Shown one piece after another: positions 7,908-15,932 of a stretch of DNA of 64,000 bases. Below the pieces are notes generated by a model. It saw only the letters and a program-made list of their open reading frames with translations. It searched no databases and was not told the origin of the DNA. Made by a program: the position numbers and the translations under genes. How positions within the stretch are numbered: the first letter of the stretch is position 1; every line of letters begins with the position of its first letter. This stretch comes from Herbiconiux sp. VKM Ac-1786. GTDB lineage: Bacteria; Actinomycetota; Actinomycetes; Actinomycetales; Microbacteriaceae. Where the stretch lies: contig NZ_JADKSG010000001.1 of the NCBI RefSeq assembly GCF_015350805.1, forward strand, positions 744,001-808,000, read 5' to 3'.

Positions 7908-9361
7908 GCGAGCCCCTCCCGCGCGGCGATCGAGACGGCCGGTGGGCGCACGACGACATCGAGCACGAAGTCCTCCTCCAGATGGCGGGCGAGCCGCACG
8001 AATTCGGGTCGCCGCTCGAGCACGGCGTGCACGTCGTCGCCGGTGAGCGCGCGGTCGACGATGGTGTGCCGCCAGTGGCAGAGCACGAGGGCGCCGCCGG
8101 GGGCGAGGGTGGCGGCGATCCGGTCGAACAGGGCGGTGAGCGATGCCGGGTCGAGGTAGTAGCCGACCTCCGAGACGACGACGAGGTCGAAGGTTCCGGC
8201 CGGCCAGTCGGCGGGCACGGTCATCCGCTCGAAGCCGGCGTGCGGCAGGTCGCGGTTTCGCTCGGCGGCGCGCGCCAGGGCCACCTCCGAGACGTCGACG
8301 CCGACGAAGCGAGCGGATGCCCGACCCGCCAGCTCCCGCGAGAGCACCCCCGTCGACGTTCCGACCTCGAGCACCTCCCGGTACTCCCGATCGGGCAGGC
8401 TCGCGAGCAGGATCGCCCGCTTGCGCTCCTCGTACCAGCGCGACTCGAAGCCCCACGGGTCGGCGGCGTCGGTGTGGAGGGCGTCGAAGTAGCGGGCGGC
8501 GTCGTCGTCCGGCGTCGCGGGCGGCACCTCGACCGGCACCTCGACGAACAGCTCGAACGGCCGCTCGAAGTGGGCGAGCATGCCCGGATGCAGCAGCACC
8601 TCGTCGCCCTCCCGATCGCTCAGCGGTTCGACCTGGCTGCGGTGCACGGCGAGCGCCGCCCGCTTCGCCGCGAGCGTGGCGTCGTCGAGCGGCACGCTGA
8701 TGAGCGCGCCCCACGGCACCTCGTCGCCCTCGGGCGCACCCCAGTGCCAGAGCCACACGGGGTAGGCCAGGCTCCGGATGCTCATCCCGGCGGCCTCGTC
8801 CGCCAGCCGCCGCACGGCGTCGGCCACGGCGTCGGCGGCGGCCTCGTGGTCGGGGTGGCGGTCGCCGCTCCAGGGGGCGACGAACCAGGTGGCGGCGACG
8901 GGCGCCGCGGGGCCGGTGCCGCTGCCGCTGCCGCTGCCGCGCACGGCGGCGAGCAGCGCGGCGGTCAGCGCCTCCCGGTGCTCGGGCTCGCCGAGCCTCC
9001 CGTCGGGCGCGCGGAGGAACGCGATCGTCGCCCCGGGGTCGATCGACGCCACGGCGGCGGCGGTCTCCTCCTCGCGCAGCCGGGCGAGCTCCTCGGGCCG
9101 GTGCGTCGTCGACGCGGGGTGCGAGGCCTCCCCCGAGGTCGCGACGATCACCGTCGTGCGCACCCCGGCGGCGTAGGCCCGGGCGAGCAGGCCGGCCGCG
9201 CCGAGCGTCTCGTCGTCCGGATGCGCGGCCACCACCACGAGGTGCCCCAACTCCGCCAGCTCGCCGACGCCGATTTCGGGCAGGTCGCCGTGGTGGGCGG
9301 CGGAGGCCTCCGTCCACCGCTCCTCGGCGGTGCCCTCGTCCCGGTGCGTGAAGTCGCTCAT
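7904..9361 (-). CDS. Bifunctional PIG-L deacetylase / NodS-like SAM methyltransferase
   Basis: This 485-residue protein joins two enzymes. Residues ~35-270 form a PIG-L (LmbE-type) zinc N-deacetylase with AHPDDE at 46-51 and HPDHE at 169-173. Residues ~285-485 form a class I methyltransferase with WGFESRWYEE near 303-312 and a glycine-rich SAM loop (LEVGTSTG) near 331-338; this arrangement resembles NodS. A plausible sequence is removal of an acetyl group from an amino sugar followed by methylation of the freed amine. It overlaps both neighbours by ATGA, so the three proteins should be made together. Confidence 0.85.
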   Translation of the reverse strand: MSDFTHRDEGTAEERWTEASAAHHGDLPEIGVGELAELGHLVVVAAHPDDETLGAAGLLARAYAAGVRTTVIVATSGEASHPASTTHRPEELARLREEETAAAVASIDPGATIAFLRAPDGRLGEPEHREALTAALLAAVRGSGSGSGTGPAAPVAATWFVAPWSGDRHPDHEAAADAVADAVRRLADEAAGMSIRSLAYPVWLWHWGAPEGDEVPWGALISVPLDDATLAAKRAALAVHRSQVEPLSDREGDEVLLHPGMLAHFERPFELFVEVPVEVPPATPDDDAARYFDALHTDAADPWGFESRWYEERKRAILLASLPDREYREVLEVGTSTGVLSRELAGRASARFVGVDVSEVALARAAERNRDLPHAGFERMTVPADWPAGTFDLVVVSEVGYYLDPASLTALFDRIAATLAPGGALVLCHWRHTIVDRALTGDDVHAVLERRPEFVRLARHLEEDFVLDVVVRPPAVSIAAREGLA

Positions 9362-10629
9362 CGGACCGCTCCCCCGGCACCGGGCGCCACAGGGTCGGAC
9401 GCTACCACGTCGGGCGCCACAGCGCCGGACGCCACCGCGTCGGTCTCCCGCCGCGCGCGCTCGACGAGCATCCGGCCCAGTCGCAGTTCGTCGCGGGCGC
9501 CGTGGTCCTGCAGCAGGTACAGCTCGAGGTCGGCGACCCGCGCCGCGTAGGACTCGTCGAGCGCGAGCGGTGCCGGCCCGAGCGCGTGGCCCGCCTCGCG
9601 CAGCACCGTGTCGCAGCATCCCCGCACGAGGCTCCGCACCTCCTGCGCCAGCACCCGGGCGCCCTCCCGCGCCATCGGCCCGGCGTCGATGCGGGCCGCG
9701 GCCGCCGCGAGCGCGGAGCGGGCCGCGAAGAGCGCGGTCGCGCAGCGGCCGGCGTGCAGCGCTCCGAGGTCGTCGTCGCGGCGACCGGCGGCGTCGAGCA
9801 CGCGACGCGCCACGCCCACCGCTCCGCCGAACCAGCAGGCGGCGACGCCGATGCCGCCCCACTCGAAGCCGTCGCGCTCGAGGTACCACCCCGGCGCTCC
9901 CACCGGCACCGCGGGCACGGCGTCGAAATCGACGGGGCCGCTCGGCACGGTGGGCATGCCGCGCGAGATCCAGGCCTCCGGATGCACGACCACCCCACCC
10001 CGCTGCAGCCCCACCGCGAACAGCCGCCGTTCGCTGCCGCCGTCGGGGCGCTCGACGTGGGCCGTCACCAGCGCGTGGCTGAGGTCACCGGCGAGGGAGC
10101 ACCAGGGCTTGGTGCCGCTCAGGGTCCAGCCCCGAGCATCCTGGGCCGCCGTCGCCGCGCCCGCGGTCGTGGTTGCCGTCAGCCGCACGCCAGGGCCCTC
10201 GGCCGCGAACACGCCCCAGGTGCTGTCGGCGTCGGCGCCGATCGCGGCGAGATCGACCGGGTCGGGGCACTCGGCGAGGATGGCGAGGGCGTCCAGCTGC
10301 GGCTCGACAACCCGCGCCACGGCCACGTCGGCCGCCGCGAGCGTCGCCAGCGTCTCGAAGTACTCGGCGGTGCGACCGCGGCCGGGCAGCGGCGCGTCCT
10401 CGCCCACCCGGCGCGCGAGCTCCAGCGCGGGCGCGACGCCACCCGCGGCGCTCCACCGCGCGAGCCACCCGGCGAAGCCGGAGGCCGCCGCACCATCACG
10501 GCCGGCACCACCGGCTGCCGCCGCCGCCTCCCCGTCAGCCACGCCGCCCGCCACGACCGCCGCCGCGAAGAGCACGTCGAGCGCGGCATCGCCCTCGGGA
10601 CGATCGTCCAGCGTGACTCCCTGCCGCAT
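9358..10629 (-). CDS. Acyl-CoA dehydrogenase-like flavoprotein
   Basis: The 423-residue protein has the acyl-CoA dehydrogenase layout: an all-alpha N-terminal domain, a middle beta domain with the flavin segment GWTLSGTKPWCSLAG, and a C-terminal helical domain. The catalytic Glu is not obvious. Ala/Gly-rich stretches interrupt the N-terminus. It is the first gene of the operon with the deacetylase/methyltransferase and glycosyltransferase, so its substrate may be an acyl group on the same product rather than a beta-oxidation intermediate. The ATG at 10629 has GGAAGG upstream and follows a gap shared with the divergent SDR gene. Confidence 0.78.
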   Translation of the reverse strand: MRQGVTLDDRPEGDAALDVLFAAAVVAGGVADGEAAAAAGGAGRDGAAASGFAGWLARWSAAGGVAPALELARRVGEDAPLPGRGRTAEYFETLATLAAADVAVARVVEPQLDALAILAECPDPVDLAAIGADADSTWGVFAAEGPGVRLTATTTAGAATAAQDARGWTLSGTKPWCSLAGDLSHALVTAHVERPDGGSERRLFAVGLQRGGVVVHPEAWISRGMPTVPSGPVDFDAVPAVPVGAPGWYLERDGFEWGGIGVAACWFGGAVGVARRVLDAAGRRDDDLGALHAGRCATALFAARSALAAAAARIDAGPMAREGARVLAQEVRSLVRGCCDTVLREAGHALGPAPLALDESYAARVADLELYLLQDHGARDELRLGRMLVERARRETDAVASGAVAPDVVASDPVAPGAGGAVR

Positions 10630-10748
10630 GTCGCCGCCTTCCGTGTTCGGGCATCCGTTCTCATCGAACCCCGATCGGGCCCGGCTCGGTACCCCGGCCG
10701 ACCCGAAAGGCCGATCGGCGCCCCCGTGCGACCGCACCGACCCGGGCG

Positions 10749-10754
10749 TAGCGT
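10749..10754 (+). promoter_or_regulatory. -10 element of leaderless promoter (SDR 10762)
   Basis: TAGCGT ends seven bases before the ATG, and no Shine-Dalgarno sequence lies between. A transcript would begin at or next to the start codon. Confidence 0.5.
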
Positions 10755-10761
10755 CGGGCGC

Positions 10762-11568
10762 ATGGACCTCGGAATCTCCGGCAAGACCGCCCTCGTGAGC
10801 GGTGCAGACTCCGGCATCGGCTGGCACACCGCCCGGCTGCTGCTCGAGGAGGGCGCCTCGGTCGTCGCGACCGACCGCGACCCCGAGAAGCTCGAGGCGG
10901 CGCTGGCGAAGCTGCCCGCCCCGCGCGAGGGCGCGAGCCTGCACGGGTTCTCCGCCGACATCACGCGTCTCGACGACCTCGACGCGCTGCACGCGCGGGT
11001 TCAGGATGCGGTGGGAGACATCGACATCCTGGTTCAGTGCGCTGGCATCACCGGGGCGCAGGGCCTGTTCCACGAGATCGACGACGAGGGCTGGACGAGC
11101 ACCATCGAGACCGACCTGCTCGGCCCCGTGCGGCTCGTGCGCACCTTCCTGCCCTCGCTGCGGAAGGGCGGCTGGGGTCGCATCGTGCTCACCGCCAGCG
11201 AGGACGCCGTGCAGCCCTACGACGACGAGCTCCCCTACTGCGCCGCCAAGGCCGGGGTGCTCGCGCTCGCGAAGGGCCTCTCGCGCAGCTACGCGACCGA
11301 GGGGCTGCTGGTGAACGCGGTGTCGCCGGCGTTCATCCACACGCCGATGACCGACGCGATGATGCAGAAGCGCGCCGAGCAGCGCGGTACTTCGGTCGAC
11401 GAGGCGATCTCGTCGTTCCTCGACGAGGAACGGCCGTACCTCGAGCTGAAGCGCCGCGGCGAGCCGGACGAGGTGGCCGCGGTGATCGCGTTCCTCTGCT
11501 CCGACCGCGCGTCGTTCGTGAACGGCTCGAACTACCGCGTCGACGCCGGTTCGGTCGCGACGATCTGA
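10762..11568 (+). CDS. SDR-family oxidoreductase
   Basis: The 268-residue classical short-chain dehydrogenase has SGADSGIG at the cofactor site, QCAG in place of NNAG, and a catalytic Tyr-Lys in YCAAKAG preceded by TASE. The ending (FLCSDRASFVNGSNYRVDAGS) is typical of 3-oxoacyl-ACP reductase/glucose-dehydrogenase-like enzymes. A four-residue insertion-rich segment (MMQKRAEQRGTS) before the substrate loop is unusual. The gene diverges from the acyl-CoA dehydrogenase operon and may share its regulation. Confidence 0.85.
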   Translation: MDLGISGKTALVSGADSGIGWHTARLLLEEGASVVATDRDPEKLEAALAKLPAPREGASLHGFSADITRLDDLDALHARVQDAVGDIDILVQCAGITGAQGLFHEIDDEGWTSTIETDLLGPVRLVRTFLPSLRKGGWGRIVLTASEDAVQPYDDELPYCAAKAGVLALAKGLSRSYATEGLLVNAVSPAFIHTPMTDAMMQKRAEQRGTSVDEAISSFLDEERPYLELKRRGEPDEVAAVIAFLCSDRASFVNGSNYRVDAGSVATI

Positions 11569-11591
11569 GGTCGTCCCGGCCGGGTGCGCCG

Positions 11592-11597
11592 TACACT
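11592..11597 (+). promoter_or_regulatory. -10 element of leaderless promoter (AIG2-like gene)
   Basis: TACACT ends six bases before the ATG at 11604 with no ribosome-binding site. Confidence 0.5.
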
Positions 11598-11603
11598 CGC
11601 GGC

Positions 11604-11975
11604 ATGACCGACGAGACCGAGCGGGCGACGGATGCGCAGCTGCTGTTCTCCTACGGGACCCTCCGCCAGCCGTCCGTGCAGCAGGCCGTGTTCGGACGCC
11701 TGATCGAGGGTCGCGACGCGTCGATCGTGGGGTACGCGCAGGAGTGGCTGGCGATCGCCGACCCGGCGGTGATCGCCGCGAGCGGTTCGGACCGGCATCC
11801 GCTGCTCGTGCCCGACCCCACGGCCCCTCCCGTGCCCGGGACGGTCTTCGAGCTCACCCCCGACGAGCTCGCCGCGGCCGACGCCTACGAGGTCGACGAC
11901 TACGAACGCGTGCAGCTGCCGCTCGACACGGGCGAGCTCGCCTGGGTCTACGTCTTCGCGGGCACGCCCGCGTGA
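11604..11975 (+). CDS. AIG2/gamma-glutamylcyclotransferase-like protein
   Basis: The 123-residue protein carries the family motif FSYGTLRQP near its start (substrate-binding YGTL loop) and PGTVFELTPDELAAADAYEVDDYERV, where a Glu is the expected catalytic acid. Proteins of this fold release 5-oxoproline from gamma-glutamyl amines or act on related amides; the true substrate is unknown. It is a single gene ending at a long inverted repeat. Confidence 0.8.
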   Translation: MTDETERATDAQLLFSYGTLRQPSVQQAVFGRLIEGRDASIVGYAQEWLAIADPAVIAASGSDRHPLLVPDPTAPPVPGTVFELTPDELAAADAYEVDDYERVQLPLDTGELAWVYVFAGTPA

Positions 11976-12049
11976 CTCGACCCGCCCGCCCCCGCCCCAC
12001 GGGCGCGCTCGCGGTCGCGGTCGCGGTCGCCGGCGCGATCGCGATCGCG

Positions 12050-12097
12050 GTCGCTCAAAAGGCCGTTCGCGGCGCGACGGAGGGCCCTTTGCGCGAC
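12050..12097. repeat. Convergent-gene inverted repeat, family copy A
   Basis: The arms GTCGCTCAAAAGGCC (12050-12064) and GGCCCTTTGCGCGAC (12083-12097) pair at 13 of 15 positions. The sequence is related to the elements at 34945-34996 and 36129-36178. A short (GCGGTC)-like run precedes it at 12010-12051. It probably terminates both converging genes. Confidence 0.6.
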
Positions 12098-12104
12098 CCG
12101 AGGC

Positions 12105-12782
12105 TCAGCGCGCCGGCAGGCGGATGACCGTGGTGAGGTCGACCAGGTGCGGCTCGGGCGGTGCCGAGCCGAAGCCGAAGCGCACGGGCGGGTCGAGTGC
12201 CGCGAAGGCGCCGAGCGGCTCGCCATCCACCGTCGCCTCGGCCCAGGCGATGCGCCGCATCGTGGTGACCCCGTAGAACTCGCGGCGCCCGTGGCCGGCC
12301 GAACCGGCGGTGTGCACACCGGGTACGAGGCGCGAGGCGATCGGGTCGAGCATCCTGAGCCAGCGCACGTCGGTCGCGAGCCGCTTCGGCACCGACCGCA
12401 GCAGTCGCCCGAGCGGAGGGACGTCGCCCACCGCGATGCGCGCCGTCAGGGCCGAGCCGTCGTCGCCCGCGCGCACCGCGAGGCCGCCGTCGACCCGACG
12501 CCACGACACCGGCACCACGCGCACCTCGTCAAACTCGTAGGTCTCGGACACGAACGCCGCCACCACGTCCGAGGGCGCAAGCAGGGTGCGGTGCCCGGCG
12601 GCGTCCTCGATCATGGCGTCGGCGAAGCGGCCGAACGGCGAGCGCTCCCACAGACCGATCACGACACGGGTTCCGGATGCGCTGCCGAACCCCGCGATGC
12701 GGCCCTCGAATCGCAGCTCACCGCTGCCGGCCGCCCCGGCCCCGGCGGCCCCGGCCGCCTCTGTCGCTCGCGTTCGCTCCAT
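12105..12782 (-). CDS. Conserved hypothetical protein
   Basis: I do not recognise this 225-residue protein. After an Ala/Gly-rich N-terminus it has alternating hydrophobic/charged sequence typical of a beta-rich soluble protein (for example RVVIGLWERSPFGRFADAMIED and EVRVVPVSWRRVDGG). No signal peptide or membrane segment is present. The conserved-looking stretch HGRREFYGVTTMRRIAWAEATVDGEPLG is near the C-terminus. It is monocistronic, with a leaderless-type promoter. Confidence 0.7.
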   Translation of the reverse strand: MERTRATEAAGAAGAGAAGSGELRFEGRIAGFGSASGTRVVIGLWERSPFGRFADAMIEDAAGHRTLLAPSDVVAAFVSETYEFDEVRVVPVSWRRVDGGLAVRAGDDGSALTARIAVGDVPPLGRLLRSVPKRLATDVRWLRMLDPIASRLVPGVHTAGSAGHGRREFYGVTTMRRIAWAEATVDGEPLGAFAALDPPVRFGFGSAPPEPHLVDLTTVIRLPAR

Positions 12783-12788
12783 CCTCCG

Positions 12789-12794
12789 AGCGTA
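12789..12794 (-). promoter_or_regulatory. -10 element of leaderless promoter (12782)
   Basis: On the minus strand TACGCT lies six bases (CGGAGG) before the ATG. CGGAGG abuts the start and is too close to act as a ribosome-binding site. Confidence 0.5.
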
Positions 12795-12842
12795 CGGCCC
12801 ACGCCTGACAACGGCCCGGCCCCCCCATGGGACGGCGAACCG

Positions 12843-13427
12843 TCAGCGGCCGGCGCGGCGGTCAGGCTCGGTCTGCGCCCGCACGTGGATGCGTTCCCCG
12901 TCGCGGCTGAAGATGCACATCAGCTCGACGGGATCGTCGTCGGCGCAGCCCAGCCAGTGCGGCACCCGTGTCGCGAACTCCGCCGCCTCGCCCTCGGCCA
13001 GCACGAGGTCGTGGTCGCCGAGCAGCAGTCGCAGCCGCCCGCTCAGCACGTAGAGCCACTCGAAGCCCTCGTGCGTGCGCAGCGCGACCTCCTCCGTGCT
13101 CGGGCGCAGCGTCATCCGCACCGTCTGCATCGGCGCGTTCTCTCGCGAGAGCAGCTCGGTGGTGACCCCCGGCCGGTGCGTGCGACGCCCTCGGATGCGC
13201 GGGTCGGGCACCGCATCCGTCACCAGCTCGTCGATGGTCACCTCGAGGGCCGCGGCCAGCGGGATGAGCAGCTCGAGGTTCGGCTGCCGTTTGCCCGCCT
13301 CGAGGCGGGAGATGGTGCTGGCCGAGATGCCGGTGCCGGCCGAGAGCTCGGCGAGCGTGAGCTCCCGCCCGGTGCGCGCCGAGCGCAGGCGGGCACCGAT
13401 GCGGGCGCCCTGCGACTCGGTGACCAT
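12843..13427 (-). CDS. XRE-family regulator with C-terminal cupin domain
   Basis: The 194-residue protein has an N-terminal helix-turn-helix (RLRSARTGRELTLAELSAGTGISASTISRLEAGKRQP) and a C-terminal cupin (THEGFEWLYVLSGRLRLLLGDHDLVLAEGEAAEF then PHW). This class usually senses a small metabolite through the cupin. The ATG at 13427 is preferred. It diverges from the 83-residue gene with only 41 bases between starts, and both start codons have -10 elements about six bases upstream. Confidence 0.86.
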   Translation of the reverse strand: MVTESQGARIGARLRSARTGRELTLAELSAGTGISASTISRLEAGKRQPNLELLIPLAAALEVTIDELVTDAVPDPRIRGRRTHRPGVTTELLSRENAPMQTVRMTLRPSTEEVALRTHEGFEWLYVLSGRLRLLLGDHDLVLAEGEAAEFATRVPHWLGCADDDPVELMCIFSRDGERIHVRAQTEPDRRAGR

Positions 13428-13433
13428 GTGCCA

Positions 13434-13439
13434 ATCCTG
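13434..13439 (-). promoter_or_regulatory. -10-like element (XRE-cupin gene)
   Basis: CAGGAT on the minus strand ends six bases before the ATG at 13427. It faces the divergent element at 13457-13462. Confidence 0.4.
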
Positions 13440-13456
13440 CCGCACGCGACCCGTTC

Positions 13457-13462
13457 TAGGCT
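13457..13462 (+). promoter_or_regulatory. -10 element of leaderless promoter (13469)
   Basis: TAGGCT ends six bases before the ATG at 13469. Confidence 0.5.
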
Positions 13463-13468
13463 CGCAGC

Positions 13469-13720
13469 ATGAGCGATCACGACGACCTCCCCCGCCCCAG
13501 CGCCCAGCAGCTCGACGCCTCGGAGCACACCGAGAAGCGAACCGTCGAGGGCGAGGCCCGCTACTACGTGAAGGACCTCGAGAAGCACCTCAAGACCTGG
13601 GGCCACCCCAATCCCGACGGCCTGGTGGCCTACTTCACGCCCGACGGGAAGTTCCACGCCCAGGGCGTCGACCGCGAGAACCAGCTCCGCCTGATCGGCG
13701 CCCTCGGCGGCGTGGCCTGA
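13469..13720 (+). CDS. Small hypothetical protein (83 aa)
   Basis: This is a short, charged, soluble protein without a recognised domain. The core ARYYVKDLEKHLKTWGHPNPDGLVAYFTPDGKFHAQGVDRENQLRLIGALGG looks like a folded alpha/beta unit. It is divergent from the XRE-cupin regulator, which may control it. Codon use matches the neighbours, so I regard it as a real gene. Confidence 0.6.
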   Translation: MSDHDDLPRPSAQQLDASEHTEKRTVEGEARYYVKDLEKHLKTWGHPNPDGLVAYFTPDGKFHAQGVDRENQLRLIGALGGVA

Positions 13721-13763
13721 CGGCCCCACCCGACCCGACCCGGCGGCAGAGCCTGTCATCAAC

Positions 13764-13856
13764 CCAGCCACGTCCATCGTGGGCAAGCGCGTCAGCGCGC
13801 GGCAGCCGGGTGTGCTGCCGCGCGCTTCGCGCTTGCCCTCGGAAAACGGTGGCTGG
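13764..13856. repeat. Large three-tier cruciform/hairpin
   Basis: Three nested perfect stems share one centre: CCAGCCAC (13764-13771) with 13849-13856; GGGCAAGCGCG (13781-13791) with 13828-13838; and GCGCGCGGCAGC (13795-13806) with 13814-13825 around a 7-base loop. The total is 31 base pairs in 93 nt. It lies in the non-coding 13721-13969 gap between two plus-strand genes. It could be a terminator, a structured RNA or a mobile repeat. Confidence 0.7.
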
Positions 13857-13913
13857 CTGAGCGGTGAGTCGGTCGATGGTGCGTCGCCGAGTGGTCGGAA
13901 ACGCCTCAAGGGC

Positions 13914-13940
13914 TTGCCGGATCGGCAACATAGTTTGCCG
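13914..13940. promoter_or_regulatory. Triple TTGCCG/CGGCAA site before flavoprotein gene
   Basis: TTGCCG at 13914, CGGCAA at 13923 and TTGCCG at 13935 form overlapping inverted repeats, with the two direct copies 21 bp (two helical turns) apart. They lie 30-56 bases before the start of the thioredoxin-reductase-like gene, so they are a likely operator. Confidence 0.4.
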
Positions 13941-13969
13941 GAAGCGCCGCGTGAGGCGACAGTGGAGCC

Positions 13970-14950
13970 ATGGATGAGAATGAGTTCGACGTGATCGTGG
14001 TCGGCGGCGGCGCGGCCGGCCTGAACGCCGCCCTGGTGCTGGCCCGCTCCCGCCGCCGAGTGGCCGTGGTCGACGCCGGACAGCCCCGCAACCGCTTCAC
14101 CCCCCACATGCACGGCTTCCTCTCCCGCGACGGCTTCGACCCGGCCGAGCTGCTGCGGATCGGCCGCGAGGAGGTGCGCGGCTACGGCGCCACGATCCTC
14201 GAGGGCCGCGCGATCACCGCGACGGGGAGCAACGGCGCCTTCGAGGTCACGGTCGAGACAGCGGGCGACGAGACCAGCGACGGCGAGACCAGCGACAGCG
14301 AGACCCGCACCCTGAAGGGGCGAAGAATCGTCATCGCCACCGGCCTCCGCGACGAGCTCCCCCCGATCGACGGCCTGCAGGAGCAGTGGGGCCGCGGCGC
14401 CGTCGCCTGCCCCTATTGCGACGGCTGGGAGGCCCGCGACTCCCGCGTCGTGGTGATCGCCGCCTCCGCCCGCGCCGCCCACCAGGCCGACCTCATGCGC
14501 CAGCTGACCGACGACGTCACGATCGTCGGCCGCGTCACCGCCGAGCTCGAGACCGACACCCTGCGCGGATTCGCGGCCCGGGGCATCCGAGTCGGAGAGA
14601 ACGACGTGGTGCGCGTCGAACGCGTCGACGAAGCCCGGGAGCGACCCCTCCGGCTCACGCTCGACGACGGGAGCACGCTCGAGGCCGACGCCGTCTTCAC
14701 GGGAGGTGCGCTCGTGCCGAACGACGAGCTGCTGCGACAGCTGGGCGCCGAGACGGTCGCCGGGCCGATGGGTGAGTGGACGGCATCCGACCCCACCGGC
14801 CTCACCTCGGTGCCCGGGGTCTGGGTGGCGGGCAACTCGGCGAACGCCGGCGCGCTGGTCATCGTGGCCGCGGCGTCAGGGCTCACCGCGGCCACGGTGA
14901 TCAACTACGACCTGGTGCAGGACGACATCGCCCGCGCGCTCAGGCGCTGA
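13970..14950 (+). CDS. Thioredoxin-reductase-like FAD/NAD(P) oxidoreductase
   Basis: The 326-residue flavoprotein has the FAD-binding VIVVGGGAAGLNAAL at the N-terminus, the redox pair CPYC in ACPYCDGWEARD, and VWVAGNSANAG near the C-terminus. The second nucleotide-binding loop reads VVIAASARAA, without a clear GxGxxG, so NADPH binding may be weak or replaced. The segment TSDGETSDSETR is a low-complexity insertion. No thioredoxin gene is adjacent. It resembles the single-gene TrxR-like proteins common in actinobacteria, of unknown partner. Confidence 0.85.
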   Translation: MDENEFDVIVVGGGAAGLNAALVLARSRRRVAVVDAGQPRNRFTPHMHGFLSRDGFDPAELLRIGREEVRGYGATILEGRAITATGSNGAFEVTVETAGDETSDGETSDSETRTLKGRRIVIATGLRDELPPIDGLQEQWGRGAVACPYCDGWEARDSRVVVIAASARAAHQADLMRQLTDDVTIVGRVTAELETDTLRGFAARGIRVGENDVVRVERVDEARERPLRLTLDDGSTLEADAVFTGGALVPNDELLRQLGAETVAGPMGEWTASDPTGLTSVPGVWVAGNSANAGALVIVAAASGLTAATVINYDLVQDDIARALRR

Positions 14951-14971
14951 GCGATCACGCCCTGAGCGCGC
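14934..14971. terminator. Bidirectional hairpin around stop codon
   Basis: GCGCGCTCAGG (14934-14944) pairs perfectly over 11 bp with 14961-14971. The stem encloses the flavoprotein stop and lies just before the stop of the converging SDR gene. Confidence 0.6.
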
Positions 14972-14983
14972 AGACGGGCGCGG

Positions 14984-15808
14984 TCAGCCCTGCGCCAGCA
15001 CCGACACGTCGTTCCACCGCTCCCACTCCGCGATCCGCCCCGCGTAGTCGGCCTTGGCCGTCTCGATCGGCGTGCGCCCGAAGAACACGCGCAGCGGCGG
15101 CTCCTCGGCGTCGACGATCCGCAGAATGGCCTCGCCCGTCGCCGTGGGGTCACCCGGCGAGGCGACGCGCGACTTGCGGGCCTCGGCGGCGGCCTCCTTC
15201 ACGGCGGCGTAGTCCTCGAGCGGCGCGGCGTGCTTGGCGGATGCTCCGCCCCAGTCGGTGCTGAACCCACCCGGCTCCACCAGCGTGACCTTCACGCCGA
15301 ACGGGGCGACCTCCTGGGCGAGCGCCTGCGAGAACCCCTCGAGCGCCCACTTGGACGCGTTGTACACGCCGATGTTCGGGAACGCCGAGATGCCGCCGAT
15401 CGACGACACCTGGATGATGTGCCCCGAGCCCTGCTCGCGCAGGTACGGCAGGGCGGCCTGCGTGATCCAGAGCGCACCGAACACGTTCGTCTCGAACTGG
15501 TCGCGCACCTCCTTCTCGCTGAGCTCCTCGATGAAGCCGAACTGCCCGTAGCCGGCGTTGTTGATCACGACGTCGAGGCGCCCGAAGTAGTCGTAGGCCT
15601 CGGTGACGGCGGCGAAGTCGGCCTCGCGGTCGTTCACGTCGAGCTGAAGCGGGAGGAAGCGGTCGCCGTAGCGGTCGACCAGCTCGGCGAGGGTGGAGGT
15701 GTCTCGCGCGGTCGCGGCCACGCTGTCCCCTCGCTCGAGGGCGGCGAGCGCCCACTCGCGGCCGAAACCGCGGGACGCTCCGGTGATGAACCATGTCTTC
15801 TGTGCCAT
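14984..15808 (-). CDS. SDR-family oxidoreductase (atypical, retinol-dehydrogenase-like group)
   Basis: The 274-residue protein starts MAQKTWFITGASRGFGREWALAAL and has NNAG, a catalytic Ser in VSSIGG and Tyr-Lys in YNASKWA. The cofactor loop TGASRGFG and the variant VNDR at the second strand place it in the group annotated as SDR NAD(P)-dependent oxidoreductase similar to 17-beta-HSD/YusZ-like enzymes. The C-terminal PLRVFFGRTPIETAKADYAGRIAEWERW is typical of that group. The substrate is unknown. Confidence 0.85.
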   Translation of the reverse strand: MAQKTWFITGASRGFGREWALAALERGDSVAATARDTSTLAELVDRYGDRFLPLQLDVNDREADFAAVTEAYDYFGRLDVVINNAGYGQFGFIEELSEKEVRDQFETNVFGALWITQAALPYLREQGSGHIIQVSSIGGISAFPNIGVYNASKWALEGFSQALAQEVAPFGVKVTLVEPGGFSTDWGGASAKHAAPLEDYAAVKEAAAEARKSRVASPGDPTATGEAILRIVDAEEPPLRVFFGRTPIETAKADYAGRIAEWERWNDVSVLAQG

Positions 15809-15932
15809 GCCTCGAGTCAACACCCGCGCGGCCCGATCGCTTCCAACAGGAGTCGGGAGCTGCACCCCTTCTGGGGCGGGCCCCGGCGCCGCCCTCGCCC
15901 CTAGGCTGACCGCAGCGACCAGGGGAGACCGG

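Noticed and set aside
12010-12051. GCGGTC/GCGATC runs as a replication or attachment site.
   Set aside because: They are simple repeats inside a terminator region with no associated integrase or replication gene.
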